Positions 40,379-51,500 of a stretch of DNA of 64,000 bases are shown here, in pieces. This DNA comes from Nannobrachium achirus. Lineage: Eukaryota > Chordata > Actinopteri > Myctophiformes > Myctophidae. The notes under the pieces were generated by a model. It was not told the origin of the DNA and ran no database searches. It worked only from the letters and a program-made list of their open reading frames with translations. The DNA is taken from the NCBI GenBank assembly GCA_963921795.1, contig OY997651.1, positions 44,157,828-44,221,827 on the forward strand, read 5' to 3'. Numbering within the stretch: the stretch's first letter is position 1; every line of letters starts with the position of its first letter. Made by a program: the position numbers and the translations under genes.

Positions 40379-41039
40379 AAACCCCTCAGTATATTTTGGG
40401 TGACGTGAGGCTCAACACTAGGCCTGCTCCTTTTTTCCCCCTCTACACCAAATCCCTTCGACGAAAATAGCTGTTCTACGAGCTCACAGTGCATCACATT
40501 CGGCGAATGCTAGGGTTGACATAAAACGTTAAAAGTGATGAATGTGTAATGATTCAGAATGTGATCTCATGAGGTATTTACTTATCATAAACATGCTGAG
40601 CATTCATTTCCCATGCCAATAAAATAAATGAATAATAATACTCGCAGCAGCAGCATTTCAACGATTGCTTCCGAACGTAGACTGTAAACAAAAATATGGT
40701 CGAAGGAAACGAGACCCACTGGTTTCTACAGACCCGTTTTGAAGCCACTTTATCTGTGAATTCAAATCCGCCATCTTGGAACTTCCGTTCCCGAAAAGCA
40801 ACTGGAAACGACTGCGATTGGCTGCAACCAACCGTATCAAGGGCGGGTCTTTACTTGGTGGAACCAGTAGAAGCTCTAGAAACCTACCCTACTTTATCAT
40901 ATATATTTTTATTTTATCAATGGGACCATAATTTACTGAATGAATATCATGATAATTGAAAGACTGTAAACTAGCGATTTGAAAACATTTATGTTTCACG
41001 GTAATAACATCAAGTATAAAACCTCATTCACTTCAATCC

Positions 41040-41465
41040 ATGAATGTCTCTTATCTATCTGTTCTGGTTATTATGTTGTTAAAATAACTACAAATGCAAC
41101 ATTTTACAAAATGGTCACTTTAACAAGGTATTATAATTAGGTCTATATTCTCCACACTTGTATTCTCCCCATCTTGACAAATGGTATATTCCCAGGTTCC
41201 GCAGGTCAGCTGCACAGGTGCAATTCATTATTGTTAATTGTGGCGCGTTTATACTAACATGCCAAGTTTAGCTGCACTTGAACAACCGTTCCAGTCTGCC
41301 ATATCCAGCCCAAGAAACCATAGAATACGGGGGAGAAAATAGAATATACTTCTTAAAATAAATGTATCATGCCTGTTGCTAAGGTATGGCAACATGACTG
41401 GTGTCTTGCGTGCGAGACACCAGTCATGTTGCCATGCCTTAGCCTTTTCTGAACTGACGCCACTG
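41040..41465. mobile_element. family F repeat, copy 2 (empty site)
   Basis: Reverse orientation relative to 31775. Carries TCACTTTAACAAGGTATTAT without the TTAA insertion and ends in the palindrome near 41382-41440 and CTGACGCCACTG. Confidence 0.75.
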
Positions 41466-41866
41466 CCGCAAATCCAGCAGGGCTTCCTTGCCGCCTTGTC
41501 CTCCTAACACGTTGCCACAGCTCAGCATCAGAGGGGAGTTAGGGGAGGTAGAACTAGGTGTTGATGCGCTACAGGCCCCCTGCCAGCGAACGCTACTGAG
41601 CCTGTAATTCCTCTCGGAGCATTAGGGAAAATAACTCACCATGACCTTGGTTCCCAAACAGTTTCCCTTTTGCACAGCCAATCAAACGCGACTATCTCAT
41701 CTCCGAATGGGCCTAATTGGGCGGATGATTTGTGCACTTAAAAGGTTTTAACGTATCACAGAGGCTCGGTGAACCGAAAATGATTCATCCTAGAAAAGAA
41801 AAGAGAGGGAAAAAAGAAATGAAACACAACACCAAGTGCTTGTGAAGCTCTGGCCTGGGCACCAAG

Positions 41867-42419
41867 CAGGGGTGTCACAAGGCGGGGGAAAGTGGGACTG
41901 AGTTACTAGGGCCCAAGCAAAGTGGAGGGGCCTTAATTATTTTATACTTTATAGCTATTGAAAAATAGCAGATATACAAGCTCACAGCGCGGCACCGAGT
42001 GCCGTGCTGCGAGCTTGTAGATCTGCTATTTTTGAAAAGTCATAAAAAATGTGTGCAAATCTTTGTGTTTTTAAGCAAACATTTGTAACTCAAATTTTGC
42101 TTCTGGGGGCTCCCTGAAACTAAATAGTTTTAGATCATTTTGGGGGTCCTTCACATGAAAAGGTTTGAGCACCACTGACATAGAAACATAGGTTTTTCAA
42201 AAAACCTTAGAAGGATTTGAAATATTCAAAGACTTGCACAAATTTTCATGATTTTTCTAAAAAAATAGCAGATCTACAAGCTTGAGCTTGTAGATCTAAC
42301 CCTAACCCTAACTCTATTTTTCAATAGTTGAAGCACAAAATAATGCATAATAATGCGTTCATGGGGTACCCGCAGTGAATCCTTGTACCCAGGGCCCAGA
42401 ATTTGATGCGACGCCCCTG
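41867..42419 (+). mobile_element. family B hAT-like element, copy 2
   Basis: Ends CAGGGGTGTCACAAGGCGGG and GATGCGACGCCCCTG. Flanks GCACCAAG and GCACCGAG give an 8-bp target duplication with one mismatch. Hairpins at 41958-42033 and 42262-42320; the second has a collapsed loop and a telomere-like insert. Confidence 0.88.
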
Positions 42420-42639
42420 GCACCGAGGGGAGCTGTCAAACGATTCAAACCATCAACCCCGCCTGCCAAGGTTACCGAGAATTCACAGCTTTTCGCTTTA
42501 ACAGCGCAATTAACTAGTCATTAGACGGTTTAAATAAAAAAACCTTAATTACATACTTTTGGTGTTGCCAAGCAGCAATGACCCAAGTGGCACCCGGCCC
42601 TCTTCACGATTTTCTTTCTTTTTTTTTAGAGAGAAAAGT

Positions 42640-42860
42640 AATAATACCACAATGTAGACATACTCTGTTACAAGTAAAAGTCCAGTTTTCAAAATGTAAT
42701 GGTAAGGGCACAGTCACAACATACTTTTCTTTTCTACCTATGAGGGCCGATTCTGCCAATGCATTTCAATGGGAGTGGAACGGTTTGCTGGCAAAAAAAC
42801 ACTCCATTCCCTGGACATAGTGGAGTAGAAGTATATCAAATGTTACTTATTGCTCGCACC
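42640..42860 (+). mobile_element. hAT-like fragment with partial MITE X
   Basis: AGTAATAATACCACAATGTAG and CTCTGTTACAAGTAAAAGTCC, then MITE X sequence at 42706-42797 (CCTATGAGGGCCG, AATGCATTTCAATGGGAGTGG), then ATAGTGGAGTAGAAGTA. Confidence 0.65.
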
Positions 42861-43143
42861 ATGGAGAGTTTAATTCATGGATATTTGTTTGTTTTTGTCG
42901 CATTCCTAAGCCAATGATTTGAGGAGACACTTTGTGTCTCCATAGGGAACAGAGAGGGAACAGAGAAGGCTCTTGTGTCTCCATAGGGAACAAAGCAGGC
43001 TCTTTGTGTCTCCATAGGGAACCACTGTGGTCATCAAATTATTGGCTTAGGAATGTGACAAAAACAAAACAAATATCCATGGGTTATCCAGTAGTAATCG
43101 ATAGAAAAAAGTATTTTTTTGGGGGGGTGAACTATCCCTTTAA
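42861..43143. mobile_element. family D TTAA MITE with tandem triplication
   Basis: Right end GGTGAACTATCCCTTTAA at 43143. The middle has three tandem copies of about 35 bases with GTGTCTCCATAGGGAACA. The left end is lost. Confidence 0.7.
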
Positions 43144-43640
43144 CACATGGGCGGCCAAGGTTTATAACATTTATAGCTGTTGCTGGTGCCACCATTGACT
43201 TACGTTATGTTTTGATGAGCCCCGCAAGCTTCGTGCGTGTGCACGTGCGTGTCCAGAGAAGATTGAGGAGGTACTCCATTTGTTTACAAACGCTCGCGAA
43301 ACTCGCGGTAAAAAAATCGCGGTAAATTCGCGGTAAAGTGTCGCCGTGAAAACAATCAGCTCTCTGCCTCCATGGGGCTGTTTTTACCTCATTCTCAGAT
43401 AAAGCCGTTCTTATGTTTCAAAGTAGAATCTAAAGCCATGTAAAATCCTTCCGTGTGGGGAGAGACAGGGGGCTTCCTGCCCTGGCTGGGTGACGTAATG
43501 GATTCAGGGCATGCAAAGGGAAGCTGCGGTCTCGAAAAGTTAACTATTTGTTGACTCGTCCCTCGACGATATAACTTCCTGTGGCAGGGTGACATCTAGT
43601 GGCCATAACTCGTCCCTGAACGCGTTTGGCTCCCCAAGTG

Positions 43641-43806
43641 TTAAAGGAGTAGTTCCCCATCCAGAATCAATGGTGGTACATTTATTGTAATGAAATTAGT
43701 GTCTCCGTAATGCGACTAAAACAAAAAAATATTATTGAACTCAAGTCTCAATGAGGTGAGTAATCAATAGAAAAAAAGTCATTTTGGGGGTGAACTACTC
43801 CTTTAA
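43641..43806. mobile_element. family D TTAA MITE, short copy
   Basis: TTAAAGGAGTAGTTCCCC to GGTGAACTACTCCTTTAA, TTAA at both borders, 166 bases. Confidence 0.8.
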
Positions 43807-43837
43807 GTACAGTACTACTGAGTACATGCACTTTACA

Positions 43838-43882
43838 CCATTATAATAATAATAATAATAATTATTATTATTATTATTATTA
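43838..43882. repeat. (ATA)n/(ATT)n palindromic simple repeat
   Basis: ATA units switch to ATT units, forming a perfect inverted repeat. Confidence 0.9.
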
Positions 43883-44431
43883 CTATCTACCCCCCTACCC
43901 CACATCTCCATCTCCCCCGGGGCGTAATTGGCCCGGGATGCGGCGGCACAGAGGTTGTCTGGCGGAGTTTCCCTGAATAACACATTTCTTACACCCGGGG
44001 AGAGAGAAATGCATGCGGCGCCTCAATTTGCCCCTCGCTAATTTCCCAGAATTCACAGGGGGCAGCGGGCGGTTTCGTGCTCGCCGGAGCATACGAGTGG
44101 AGGCAATGAGGCACGTTGGAATACCATTAGTAGGAACCCCCCTGTTTGAAAACACAAGGAACAGAGCAGGTAGAGCGATGAAAGGGCCCAAGGAGGGGTG
44201 TGTGTGTGTGTGTGCGTGCGTGTGCTTGTGCGCTTGTGTGTGCGTGCGTGCGCGTTTGTGTGTTAGTATACTTGTGAGGACCAAATGCCCACAAGTATGG
44301 TACAATTTCAGAAATAGTAATGTTGTGTGAGGACCCTTTTACTGCAGGTCCTCGTGAAGAAGACAAAAAAAAAACACACCCAATGTAAGACGAGTGGTGC
44401 TTTTTACTTGCGTCATGAGAGTGCACAAGTA

Positions 44432-44686
44432 TTAAAGGAGCTATAGTCAACTTTTTCATTGTAGGGCCGACACTTTGTTTACATCCTAGTCTATAGACTA
44501 GAATGTAAACAAAGTGTCGGTCTGACAATGGCCAAAATGATTATTTTATCATTATTTTACGCTTTTTGTGGTCATTTTTGAATAGAAACACATATATGAA
44601 GCGTATGTTTTTATAAAAAAGAATTGAAACATTATTTTTATTTTAGCATCCGTTTTTTAAGAAAAAGTTGACTATAGCTCCTTTAA
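44432..44686. mobile_element. TTAA MITE with palindromic forkhead-motif core
   Basis: TTAAAGGAGCTATAGTCAAC is mirrored exactly at the right end, TTAA at both borders, 255 bases. The core at 44467-44520 pairs CGACACTTTGTTTACAT with its complement. Confidence 0.88.
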
Positions 44687-44848
44687 CTACTTGTGATTTT
44701 TGCAAGTCGACTGGACTGTTGAGTTGAAGTCGACTTTATCGCTTGATGAAGTCATCACATCACACGAGTCACGACCCCCCCAATTATTATTTTTTGGGGG
44801 GGCCTATCTACAGCATGTAGGGGGCCTATCTGAGCATGTAGAATAGCC

Positions 44849-44916
44849 TATCTACATGCTCACAACGCCTCGCATCGTGAGGCGTTGTGAGCATGTAGAT
44901 CTGCTATTTTCACAAT
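44849..44916. repeat. AGATCTGC hairpin, isolated copy
   Basis: CTATCTACATGCTCACAACG pairs with GTTGTGAGCATGTAGATCTG around CCTCGCATCGTGAGG. GTAGAATAGCCTATC precedes it. Confidence 0.75.
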
Positions 44917-45260
44917 AGAACCATGTTATACCAAATGGAATGTAGCACTGTAACATTGGATCATTCCGTTCTTGACAATAAGCAATCCTACTGTGTGAAT
45001 GCTGTACAGACGCACACATGGAGCAAAAATAATGAAAAATACAAAGGATTTTTTTTTTTCAATTTAGACTTTCGACTTTCCCTGGTGGGAGTCGACTTGT
45101 GTAATGAAGTCGACTCAGTCGACTTGTTGACTTTTTCGTTAATGCCCTACGCGCAAGTACTACTTTCGGTGCGGTCTGTTTCTGAGACAGAGGCAGGGCC
45201 TTTGGCCAATGAGGGGGCAGCGTTCTTGGTGACGTCACCACCAACAAGTGCGACCTGATA

Positions 45261-45901
45261 CCAGTAAGACGCCCTAAGCTCGTGATTCGAGTTGCGGTTG
45301 GTTGTTGCGACCGTAGGTCGCATTTACTACCAAAACCTCCACAGGCTGTCCGTGGGTGAGTGAGTGAGTCAGTCACACTTTTGCCCTGCTCATATCTCCA
45401 CAACCGTTGCCCCCATCCATGCCAAATTTTGCACACACACTCCTTGACTGCCAAACTACAACCTCCAAGGACCCCCGGAGCCCCAGGGACCCCCAGGTCC
45501 CTGGGGGACCCCCAGATGTAAAAAATGACCAAATGTGGTCACACGTCACACTTTTTCCCTGCTCATATCTCCGCAACCGTTGACCCGATCCATGCCACAT
45601 TTTGCACACACACTCATTGCCTGCCAAACTACAACCTCCAAGGACCCCCCCAGCCCCAGGGACCCCCAGCTCCCTGGGGGACCCCCAAGTGTAAAACATG
45701 ACCAAATGTGCAAAAATGACCAAATGACCACCCCAACGGGGCTGCTCACGGGGAATTCCCGGGGACCACCCACTCCTCGTGCTCCAGAACGGATGCAAAA
45801 GTGGTGACGCCCCCAGTGGAGGACCCCCTCCACTGCAGCTCACATAAAATGCCGATAAGTGACCTACGGTCGCTTATCTCCCGATTAGGGAGTCTTACTG
45901 G
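45261..45901. repeat. family E element, copy with both ends
   Basis: CCAGTAAGACGCCCTAAGC at the left and GGGAGTCTTACTGG at the right are inverted. Contains two tandem modules of about 165 bases with GCTCATATCTCC, CATCCATGCCA and CTACAACCTCCAAGGACC. The right end carries GGTCGCTTATCTCCC. Open frames in it reflect the tandem modules and have no recognised domain. Confidence 0.75.
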
Positions 45902-46029
45902 TTTAAGTTGGACAAAATGTGGACAAAATATTTTCCCAAATATGGATATGACTGACGCCTGACATCATAGATGTCTAATGTTATAGACCCCATGAGACTC
46001 ACACAACATGTCCATATATAGGCCTTCCA

Positions 46030-46190
46030 AGCTATGGGCTTATGAGGCATTAAGCTGTCTTGGTCATTGAGTCAACAATGTGATGTCACAACAGGTCAGC
46101 TATAGACGTTGAGGCGTTACCCAGCAGCCTCAGACGGACAGGATCTGCCGGGTTTGATAGTAAATGCTCCCTACCATCGCAATAAATAAC
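46030..46190. repeat. family E fragment
   Basis: GGGTTTGATAGTAAATGC and CTCCCTACCATCGCAATAA match the terminal parts of copies at 49610-49645 and 53698-53728. Confidence 0.5.
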
Positions 46191-46414
46191 AACAAGGCGC
46201 AAGTTGGCACCTCGAAATAATTCCAACTTGCCCACATACATACTGTAACGACCCTGCAAGAGATGTGGCGTAACTCGCCATGCCAAGCGGGCTTGGCAAA
46301 TTTAGGAAAATATTGATTGGGTAGGATTAGGCATTTAGAAGTTAGGTTTAGGGGTTGGAATTATAGAGTTAAACATGATTTATATACTTGGTTACGTGCC
46401 AAATGTCATGCATC

Positions 46415-46466
46415 GAAAAATAGCCGATCTACAAGCTCACAACCTGTCGCAGTGCGACGGGCTTAC
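46415..46466. repeat. half AGATCTAC hairpin
   Basis: AAAATAGCCGATCTACAAGC followed by TCACAACCTGTCGCAGTGCG; the mirrored arm is missing. Confidence 0.6.
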
Positions 46467-46548
46467 GGTTACGAATGGCAAAATAGATTTTAAAATGGCA
46501 TACGTAAAATCGCTGTCCAAAAAAGTCCTCGCATGTATAGCAATATGA

Positions 46549-46551
<3 letters not shown>

Positions 46552-46581
<30 letters not shown>

Positions 46582-46611
46582 GAGGGGGAAGGTGGGTGGG
46601 GGGGGGGGGGG
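46552..46611. repeat. (GT)n then poly-G
   Basis: 29 bases of GT, then G-rich ending in a 13-G run. Confidence 0.9.
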
Positions 46612-46979
46612 TCTCTTTACCCGATCAAGTGCATAATAACTATAACGGTTGCGTTTTCCAAATGTCAGCGGAGACAGAAGGCCCGCGCCTGCTTAGCCAG
46701 AGATCACAGGAGTAATATCAATCACTGAGGCACCCATCACAACAAGGCCTAACTCTCCCAGCAAGCATCAGGGCCGCCGTGAGATACCAGGAGGAAGAAT
46801 GAGAGAGAGAGAGGAACGCAAAGTCAAATGAAGCGACTAGACAAGAGGTGTGCGTGTGAACGTGCACGTGTGTGTGTGTGTGTGTGTGTATGTATTACTA
46901 TTCTTGTTAGGACCAACTTTCCCCACGAGTAATACCGCTATTTCTACGTCCCATTATTTCGACTACGGGCGTCTGTCTG

Positions 46980-47110
46980 CAGGTTAGCTACTCACCAGCG
47001 TCACGGTTACTAAGGTTAGGGTTAGGGTTAGGGTTAGGGTTAGGTTTAGGCATAGAGGTTAACAATCACCCGCGTCGGCAGGTTAGTTACTCACCAGTTT
47101 AACATTCACC
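46980..47110. repeat. interstitial telomere-like tract
   Basis: Five GGGTTA units at about 47015-47045 followed by GGCAGGTTAGTTACTCACCAG, as in the 2834-3087 element. Confidence 0.75.
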
Positions 47111-47333
47111 CATGTGGAAAGAATGGACCGTCAAACAGTATGCTATGTCGCAATATCGACATGCTCCCTCGTAGAATATGATAGACATGAGGACCATACT
47201 CCATTATGGTCGGAAGATGATTATAGTCATAATGTTTACGATTAGAAAAAGATTCGTGAATAATTATACTTAGTTCTTTGCCATTGTCATTGCCGGAGAA
47301 ATAGACGTAAAGCTTTAGGCTTCCGGAAAATAA

Positions 47334-47757
47334 TTGCGACGAAGGTTTGCCATGAGAAACGTCACAGCTTGTCCGCGTCCATGTAGACGTGTCTATGGGT
47401 TTGCCGCTCTGACATCACGCTCTGGCTTCACTGTGATGTCACACTAACAGAATCCCTTTTATTCCCATATATGGAGTTACCTGATGTCATCAGTATGAAT
47501 GATGCCCTGTTAGAGAGATCCCTGTGATGCCAGGGGGAACAAATCCCTTTTATGCCCATATATGGAGATATGGTGATCCGTGTGATGCCAGGGGAACAAA
47601 TCCCTTTTATGCCCATATATGGAGATCCCTGATGTCCACATCCCTGATGTCCACGTCCCTACATTTGTGATGCATGGGGAACAAAACCCTTTTATGCCCT
47701 TCAGGGCAAGGTCGCCCTTTAGGGCGAGGTCGCATGTCGCCCTGAGGCGTCTTACTA
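47334..47757. repeat. family E repeat with CArG motifs
   Basis: GCCATGAGAAACGTCACAGC to GAGGCGTCTTACTAG, same ends as 8722-9368. Three CCATATATGG motifs near 47466, 47559 and 47611. Confidence 0.7.
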
Positions 47758-47822
47758 GTAATAATAATCATTTATGAAATCGCTGTCCTGGCTATAATGT
47801 CCTCAACAGTATAGTTTTACAA

Positions 47823-47931
<109 letters not shown>

Positions 47932-48054
47932 GAGAACAAAAGAGCGTCTCCTTGTATGCCAGTGGATGAAGGCTCACATCATTCTGCACGGCTGAAGGCA
48001 TCCTGATCACCTTCATGAATAAGATATCAAACACATGCCTGTGTGCGTGCACTC

Positions 48055-48055
<1 letters not shown>

Positions 48056-48107
<52 letters not shown>

Positions 48108-48125
48108 CGCGTGCTGTGTGCGTGC

Positions 48126-48168
<43 letters not shown>

Positions 48169-48214
48169 CTGTGTGCCCGTGTGTGCGTGTGCGATGTGTG
48201 TGTGTGTGTGTGTG
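48056..48214. repeat. (GT)n compound microsatellite
   Basis: Three GT tracts separated by GAGCGCGTGC and GGCTGTGTGCCC. Confidence 0.93.
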
Positions 48215-49004
48215 TGGCCTATTCCCTTCTCCCACAGCCACTTTGTAGACATTTTCTTTTTACTCCAAAACAAATCATCAAGCACCGTTTTTCCTTTCGT
48301 TTAGTACTAGTACTTTAGTAAAAGTACCAATACCACCATGTAGAAATAGCCTACTACCTGTATATGTTACAAATAAAAGCCTGGTATTCAAAATGTACTT
48401 GAGTAAAAAAAAAAAAGTATTTACTATTGATTACTCACCCACCCATGGAGACTTGAATAATAGATTTGTATTGTTTTTGTCACAATTTACAATTACAATT
48501 TAGGCGTTAAGCAGACGCTTTTAATCCAAAGCGACTTGCAATAAGCAGGTAATACATCAACATAACCAGTAAGACTCCCTAATCGGGAGATAAGCGACCG
48601 TTGGTCGCTTATCTCCACAAATAGGCCAAAAGTTTGTTTTACCAATTATCAAGACATACGGGCAGTTGACAGTTTGCCATGGTTACTCATTGAAGTTGAA
48701 TCTCCATATATGGAGATAACCTACGCATCACACTAAGTCTGACCTCACCAGCCCATATTTGGGCATGAGCAACTTATGTCTCCATATATGGAGATATGAT
48801 GACATCACACAGTCCTCAGCCGATGATGTGGCGTGATGTCATACAATACACAAACGAGCCCTACAGTATAAAGGGGCAATTCTTGCCAGGAAAGAAGCAT
48901 TTCTTCGACTCAGACCTTATCGCCAGGGTTGGCTTATAGCAGCTGTCGGTAGGACCAATATGGATTCTGTTAGTGTGGATCTCCTAACAGGGCATCATCT
49001 GGGA

Positions 49005-49325
49005 TACAATCCCTTTTATGCCCATATATGGAGATCCCTAACATAATCCTTTTCATGCCCATATATAGAGATCCCTAACAGAATCCCTTTTATGCCCATA
49101 TATGGAGATCCCTAACAGCATCCCTTTTATGCCCATATATGGAGATCACTAACAGCTAACAGAATCCCTTTTATGCCCATATATGGAGATCCCTAACAGA
49201 ATCCCTTTTATGCCCATATATGGAAATCCCTAACAGAATCCCTTTTATGCCCATATATGGAGATCCCTAACAGAATCCCTTTTATGCCCATATATGGAGA
49301 TCCCTAACAGAATCCCTTTTATGCC
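49005..49325 (+). repeat. 37-bp tandem array of CArG boxes
   Basis: Eight units with consensus CTAACAGAATCCC, TTTTATG and CCCATATATGGAGATCC. CCATATATGG starts at 49022, 49096, 49133, 49177, 49214, 49251 and 49288; the 49059 unit reads CCATATATAG. Spacing is 37 bases except one of 44. CCATATATGG fits the SRF site CC(A/T)6GG. Confidence 0.95.
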
Positions 49326-49328
49326 CAG

Positions 49329-49432
49329 TTGGTTGCTAGGGTAAAAAAACATGGTTGCTATGGTAAACAGTTGGTTTCTAGGGTAAACAGTTGGTTGCTA
49401 GGGTAAAACCATGGTTGCTAAGGTGGTTGCTA
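49329..49432 (+). repeat. GGTTGCTAGGGTAAACA minisatellite
   Basis: About six irregular units of 17-20 bases. Confidence 0.85.
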
Positions 49433-50383
49433 ACGTACACTAACAGACCAGCAACAACAGACTGTTGCCACAGCAACGTACACAAAGGTTTGTGTACACA
49501 TGTGGTGTGATGTCATACTGAAGATATATGACATCACACCGTACACAAACAAAGGTGTGACGTGTGACGTGTGACGGACGGACGGACGGACGGACGGACG
49601 GCCGGTGGAGGTTTTGGTAGTAAACTGCTCCCTAACGGTCGCAATAAGCAAGATAATGTGTCAGTACATCAACAGCAATACAACAAATGCATAGGAATAT
49701 CAATCTAAAAAAAACAAAAACATAGGTGGACCACGCACCTAAGCAGTAAAACTACTTTTCTAAAGCCTAAAAAATGCTATCTAACTTCATGTGTGGTCAT
49801 CGAGGGAAGGGAAGTGTTACAGTATAGTGCTATGGGTTTAGGTGGAGTCTGAAGAGGTGAGTCTTCAGTCCACGGCGGAAGCTATGGAGTGAGTCTGTAT
49901 AGTTCTAAGTGTGACAGGGAGTTTATTCCACAGTTTGGGGGCCAGGAGGGCAAATTGTCTAGGACGAGTGGATTTTTGTCCTGGGGTTTTTAGCAGGGGT
50001 TCTGTCAGCATCCCTGTGTTGGCTGATCTAATAATCCAAAATGCCACTTACTGAAATAATTTGATGACCGTCAGCAGTTCCCTATGGAGACAAAAGGAGA
50101 CGTTTTGTCTCCATAGGGAACTACTGTCAGTCATCAAATTATTGGCTCAGGAATGTGACAAAAACTAAAACAAGAAACTCTCCATGGGGCGAGTAATCGA
50201 TAGACAGAAGTATTTTTGGGGGTGAATTATCCCTTTAAGTAGCCTACTACTAGTACTTGAGTAAATGTACTTGTAGTTACTTGACCCCACTGCTTTTTAC
50301 TCCAAGACAAATCAAACACATTAGTTTATAGACATCTAAAAGCACAGAAGGATGGCCATGGCACACGGTCATTTTGATTACGG

Positions 50384-50625
50384 TATAGTTGCTGTTGGGG
50401 AAGAAACCTCTTATCTCCATAATCTCCATAATCTTTTTTTGTAAATTAATGCCCTACTTGATCTTCAGCGTAACAGCGTCACACAAAAGCATCAAAAGTA
50501 ACAGATCGGCAAGCTCGAAGCGACGAGTTTTGAGCCTGTAGATCTGCTATTTTGAATTTGGATCTTGAAAATTAACTGTTTTGGACATAATATTATGAGG
50601 TTTCCACCCAACAGAGACGGTATTA
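50384..50625. mobile_element. diverged family A palindrome
   Basis: GTATAGTTGCTGTTGGGG is mirrored by CCCAACAGAGACGGTAT. Central hairpin 50498-50556 pairs ACAGATCGGCAAGCTC with GAGCCTGTAGATCTGC. Confidence 0.7.
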
Positions 50626-50670
50626 TAGACATGGCCAAAATATATGTTTTTTTTTCCCGAAACCCTACAC

Positions 50671-51091
50671 CAGGGTTCCCCAATAGGCGGCCCGCGGGCC
50701 ATTTGCGGCCCGCGGGGGGCTACTGTCTGGCCCACACCAACCCCAGTAATAATAGTGTTATAAGTGCAGCAACAACACTAGTATATCGTTGTTGTTGGGT
50801 GGAAATCTCGTATCTCCAAATGTGTACGTTCTTTCGCAAATCATACAAGGCCGTCGCACAAAAGTAGTGAAAACAGCAGATCTACAAGCACACAATGCCT
50901 CGCGGTGCGAGGTGTTTTCACTAGTTTAAATCATTTTTAAAATGATAAAAAACGGTTTTGGACATCCGTCAACGGCGAAAACTGTCGCTGGAGTAGTGGG
51001 AACGCCACCGTCGCCCCCTGCAATGTATGGCCCTCGGCTTGGTACCCTAGACATAATTCGGCCCTTAGGGAAAACTAATTGGGGAACCCTG
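50671..51091 (+). mobile_element. family J hAT-like element, complete with target duplication
   Basis: Begins CAGGGTTCCCCAATAGGCGG and ends AATTGGGGAACCCTG. Flanked by perfect CCCTACAC copies (50663-50670, 51092-51099). Contains a 3'-deleted family A copy starting at 50783. Confidence 0.9.
50783..50980 (+). mobile_element. family A copy nested in family J, 3' damaged
   Basis: ATATCGTTGTTGTTGGGTGG start, left hairpin arm at 50871-50914, right arm deleted, last recognisable block GGTTTTGGACATCC. Confidence 0.75.
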
Positions 51092-51381
51092 CCCTACACA
51101 GTCCCCTGTTATAATGGGCGGGATGAAATGCCTTCAATATAGATCTCTTCCAAAAACCTATTATTTCCCTATAACATTTTTATGTTGAGTCTTAAAATGA
51201 ATTGCACAGCAGACCTTTGTCCATAGGTAGCCACATGTGTTTGTTTATTCTCCCTCCAGTGAAAACCTGCTGCCCAGTATATAACCTGGCATCTGTGTCA
51301 GCCAGGGTGGAGATCTCTACAACAATGCCCTCATGAGGACAATCCGAGTAAAACAAAAACATGCTCTTCCTAGTCAGACTG

Positions 51382-51386
<5 letters not shown>

Positions 51387-51419
<33 letters not shown>

Positions 51420-51500
51420 CTCTCTCTCTCTCTGCCTCTCTCTCTCTCTCTCGCTCTCGCTCTCGCTCTCGCTCTCTCTCTCTCTCTACCTCTCCCTCTC
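51387..51500. repeat. (CT)n with CTCG interruptions
   Basis: About 110 bases of CT with CTGC and CTCG variants. Confidence 0.95.

Larger units (their letters stand above)
48566..49645. repeat. family E element inside the LINE
   Basis: Starts CCAGTAAGACTCCCTAATC followed by a hairpin with arms GGAGATAAGCGACC. Contains the CArG array, a GGTTGCTA minisatellite (49329-49432), a (GACG)n tract (49574-49603) and ends CTCCCTAACGGTCGC. Confidence 0.7.
48487..50047 (-). pseudogene. L2-type LINE 3' fragment, interrupted
   Basis: On the minus strand the fragment begins with the C-terminus of a reverse transcriptase ORF (49865-50047). It has RPRQFALLAPKLWNKLP, close to the LW(N)SLP block near the end of fish LINE ORF2. 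It then has a 3' UTR ending with GCGTCTGCTTAACGCC and AATTGTAATTGTAAATTG, the usual L2-like tail. Catalytic motifs are not present because the copy is 5' truncated. Family E is inserted in the UTR (48566-49645). Assignment to L2 rests on the tail. Confidence 0.75.
48409..50238. mobile_element. family D TTAA MITE split by a LINE
   Basis: Left part 48409-48485 has CTATTGATTACTCACCC and GTTTTTGTCACA. Right part starts near 50048, has CCTATGGAGACAAAAGGAG, a palindrome about 50095, and ends GGTGAATTATCCCTTTAA. The first bases of the left end are lost. Confidence 0.7.
48302..50292 (+). mobile_element. hAT-like host of a four-level transposon nest
   Basis: Left part 48302-48408 has TAGTAAAAGTACCAATACC and AAAATGTACTTGAGTAAA. 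Right part 50239-50292 has GAGTAAATGTACTTGTAG and ends TTGACCCCACTG. Between them lie family D, an L2-type LINE and family E, each inside the previous one. Confidence 0.7.

Noticed and set aside
45373..45843. 156-residue open frame on the minus strand with internally repeated peptide
   Set aside because: Product of the two tandem modules of family E; no start, splice or domain support.
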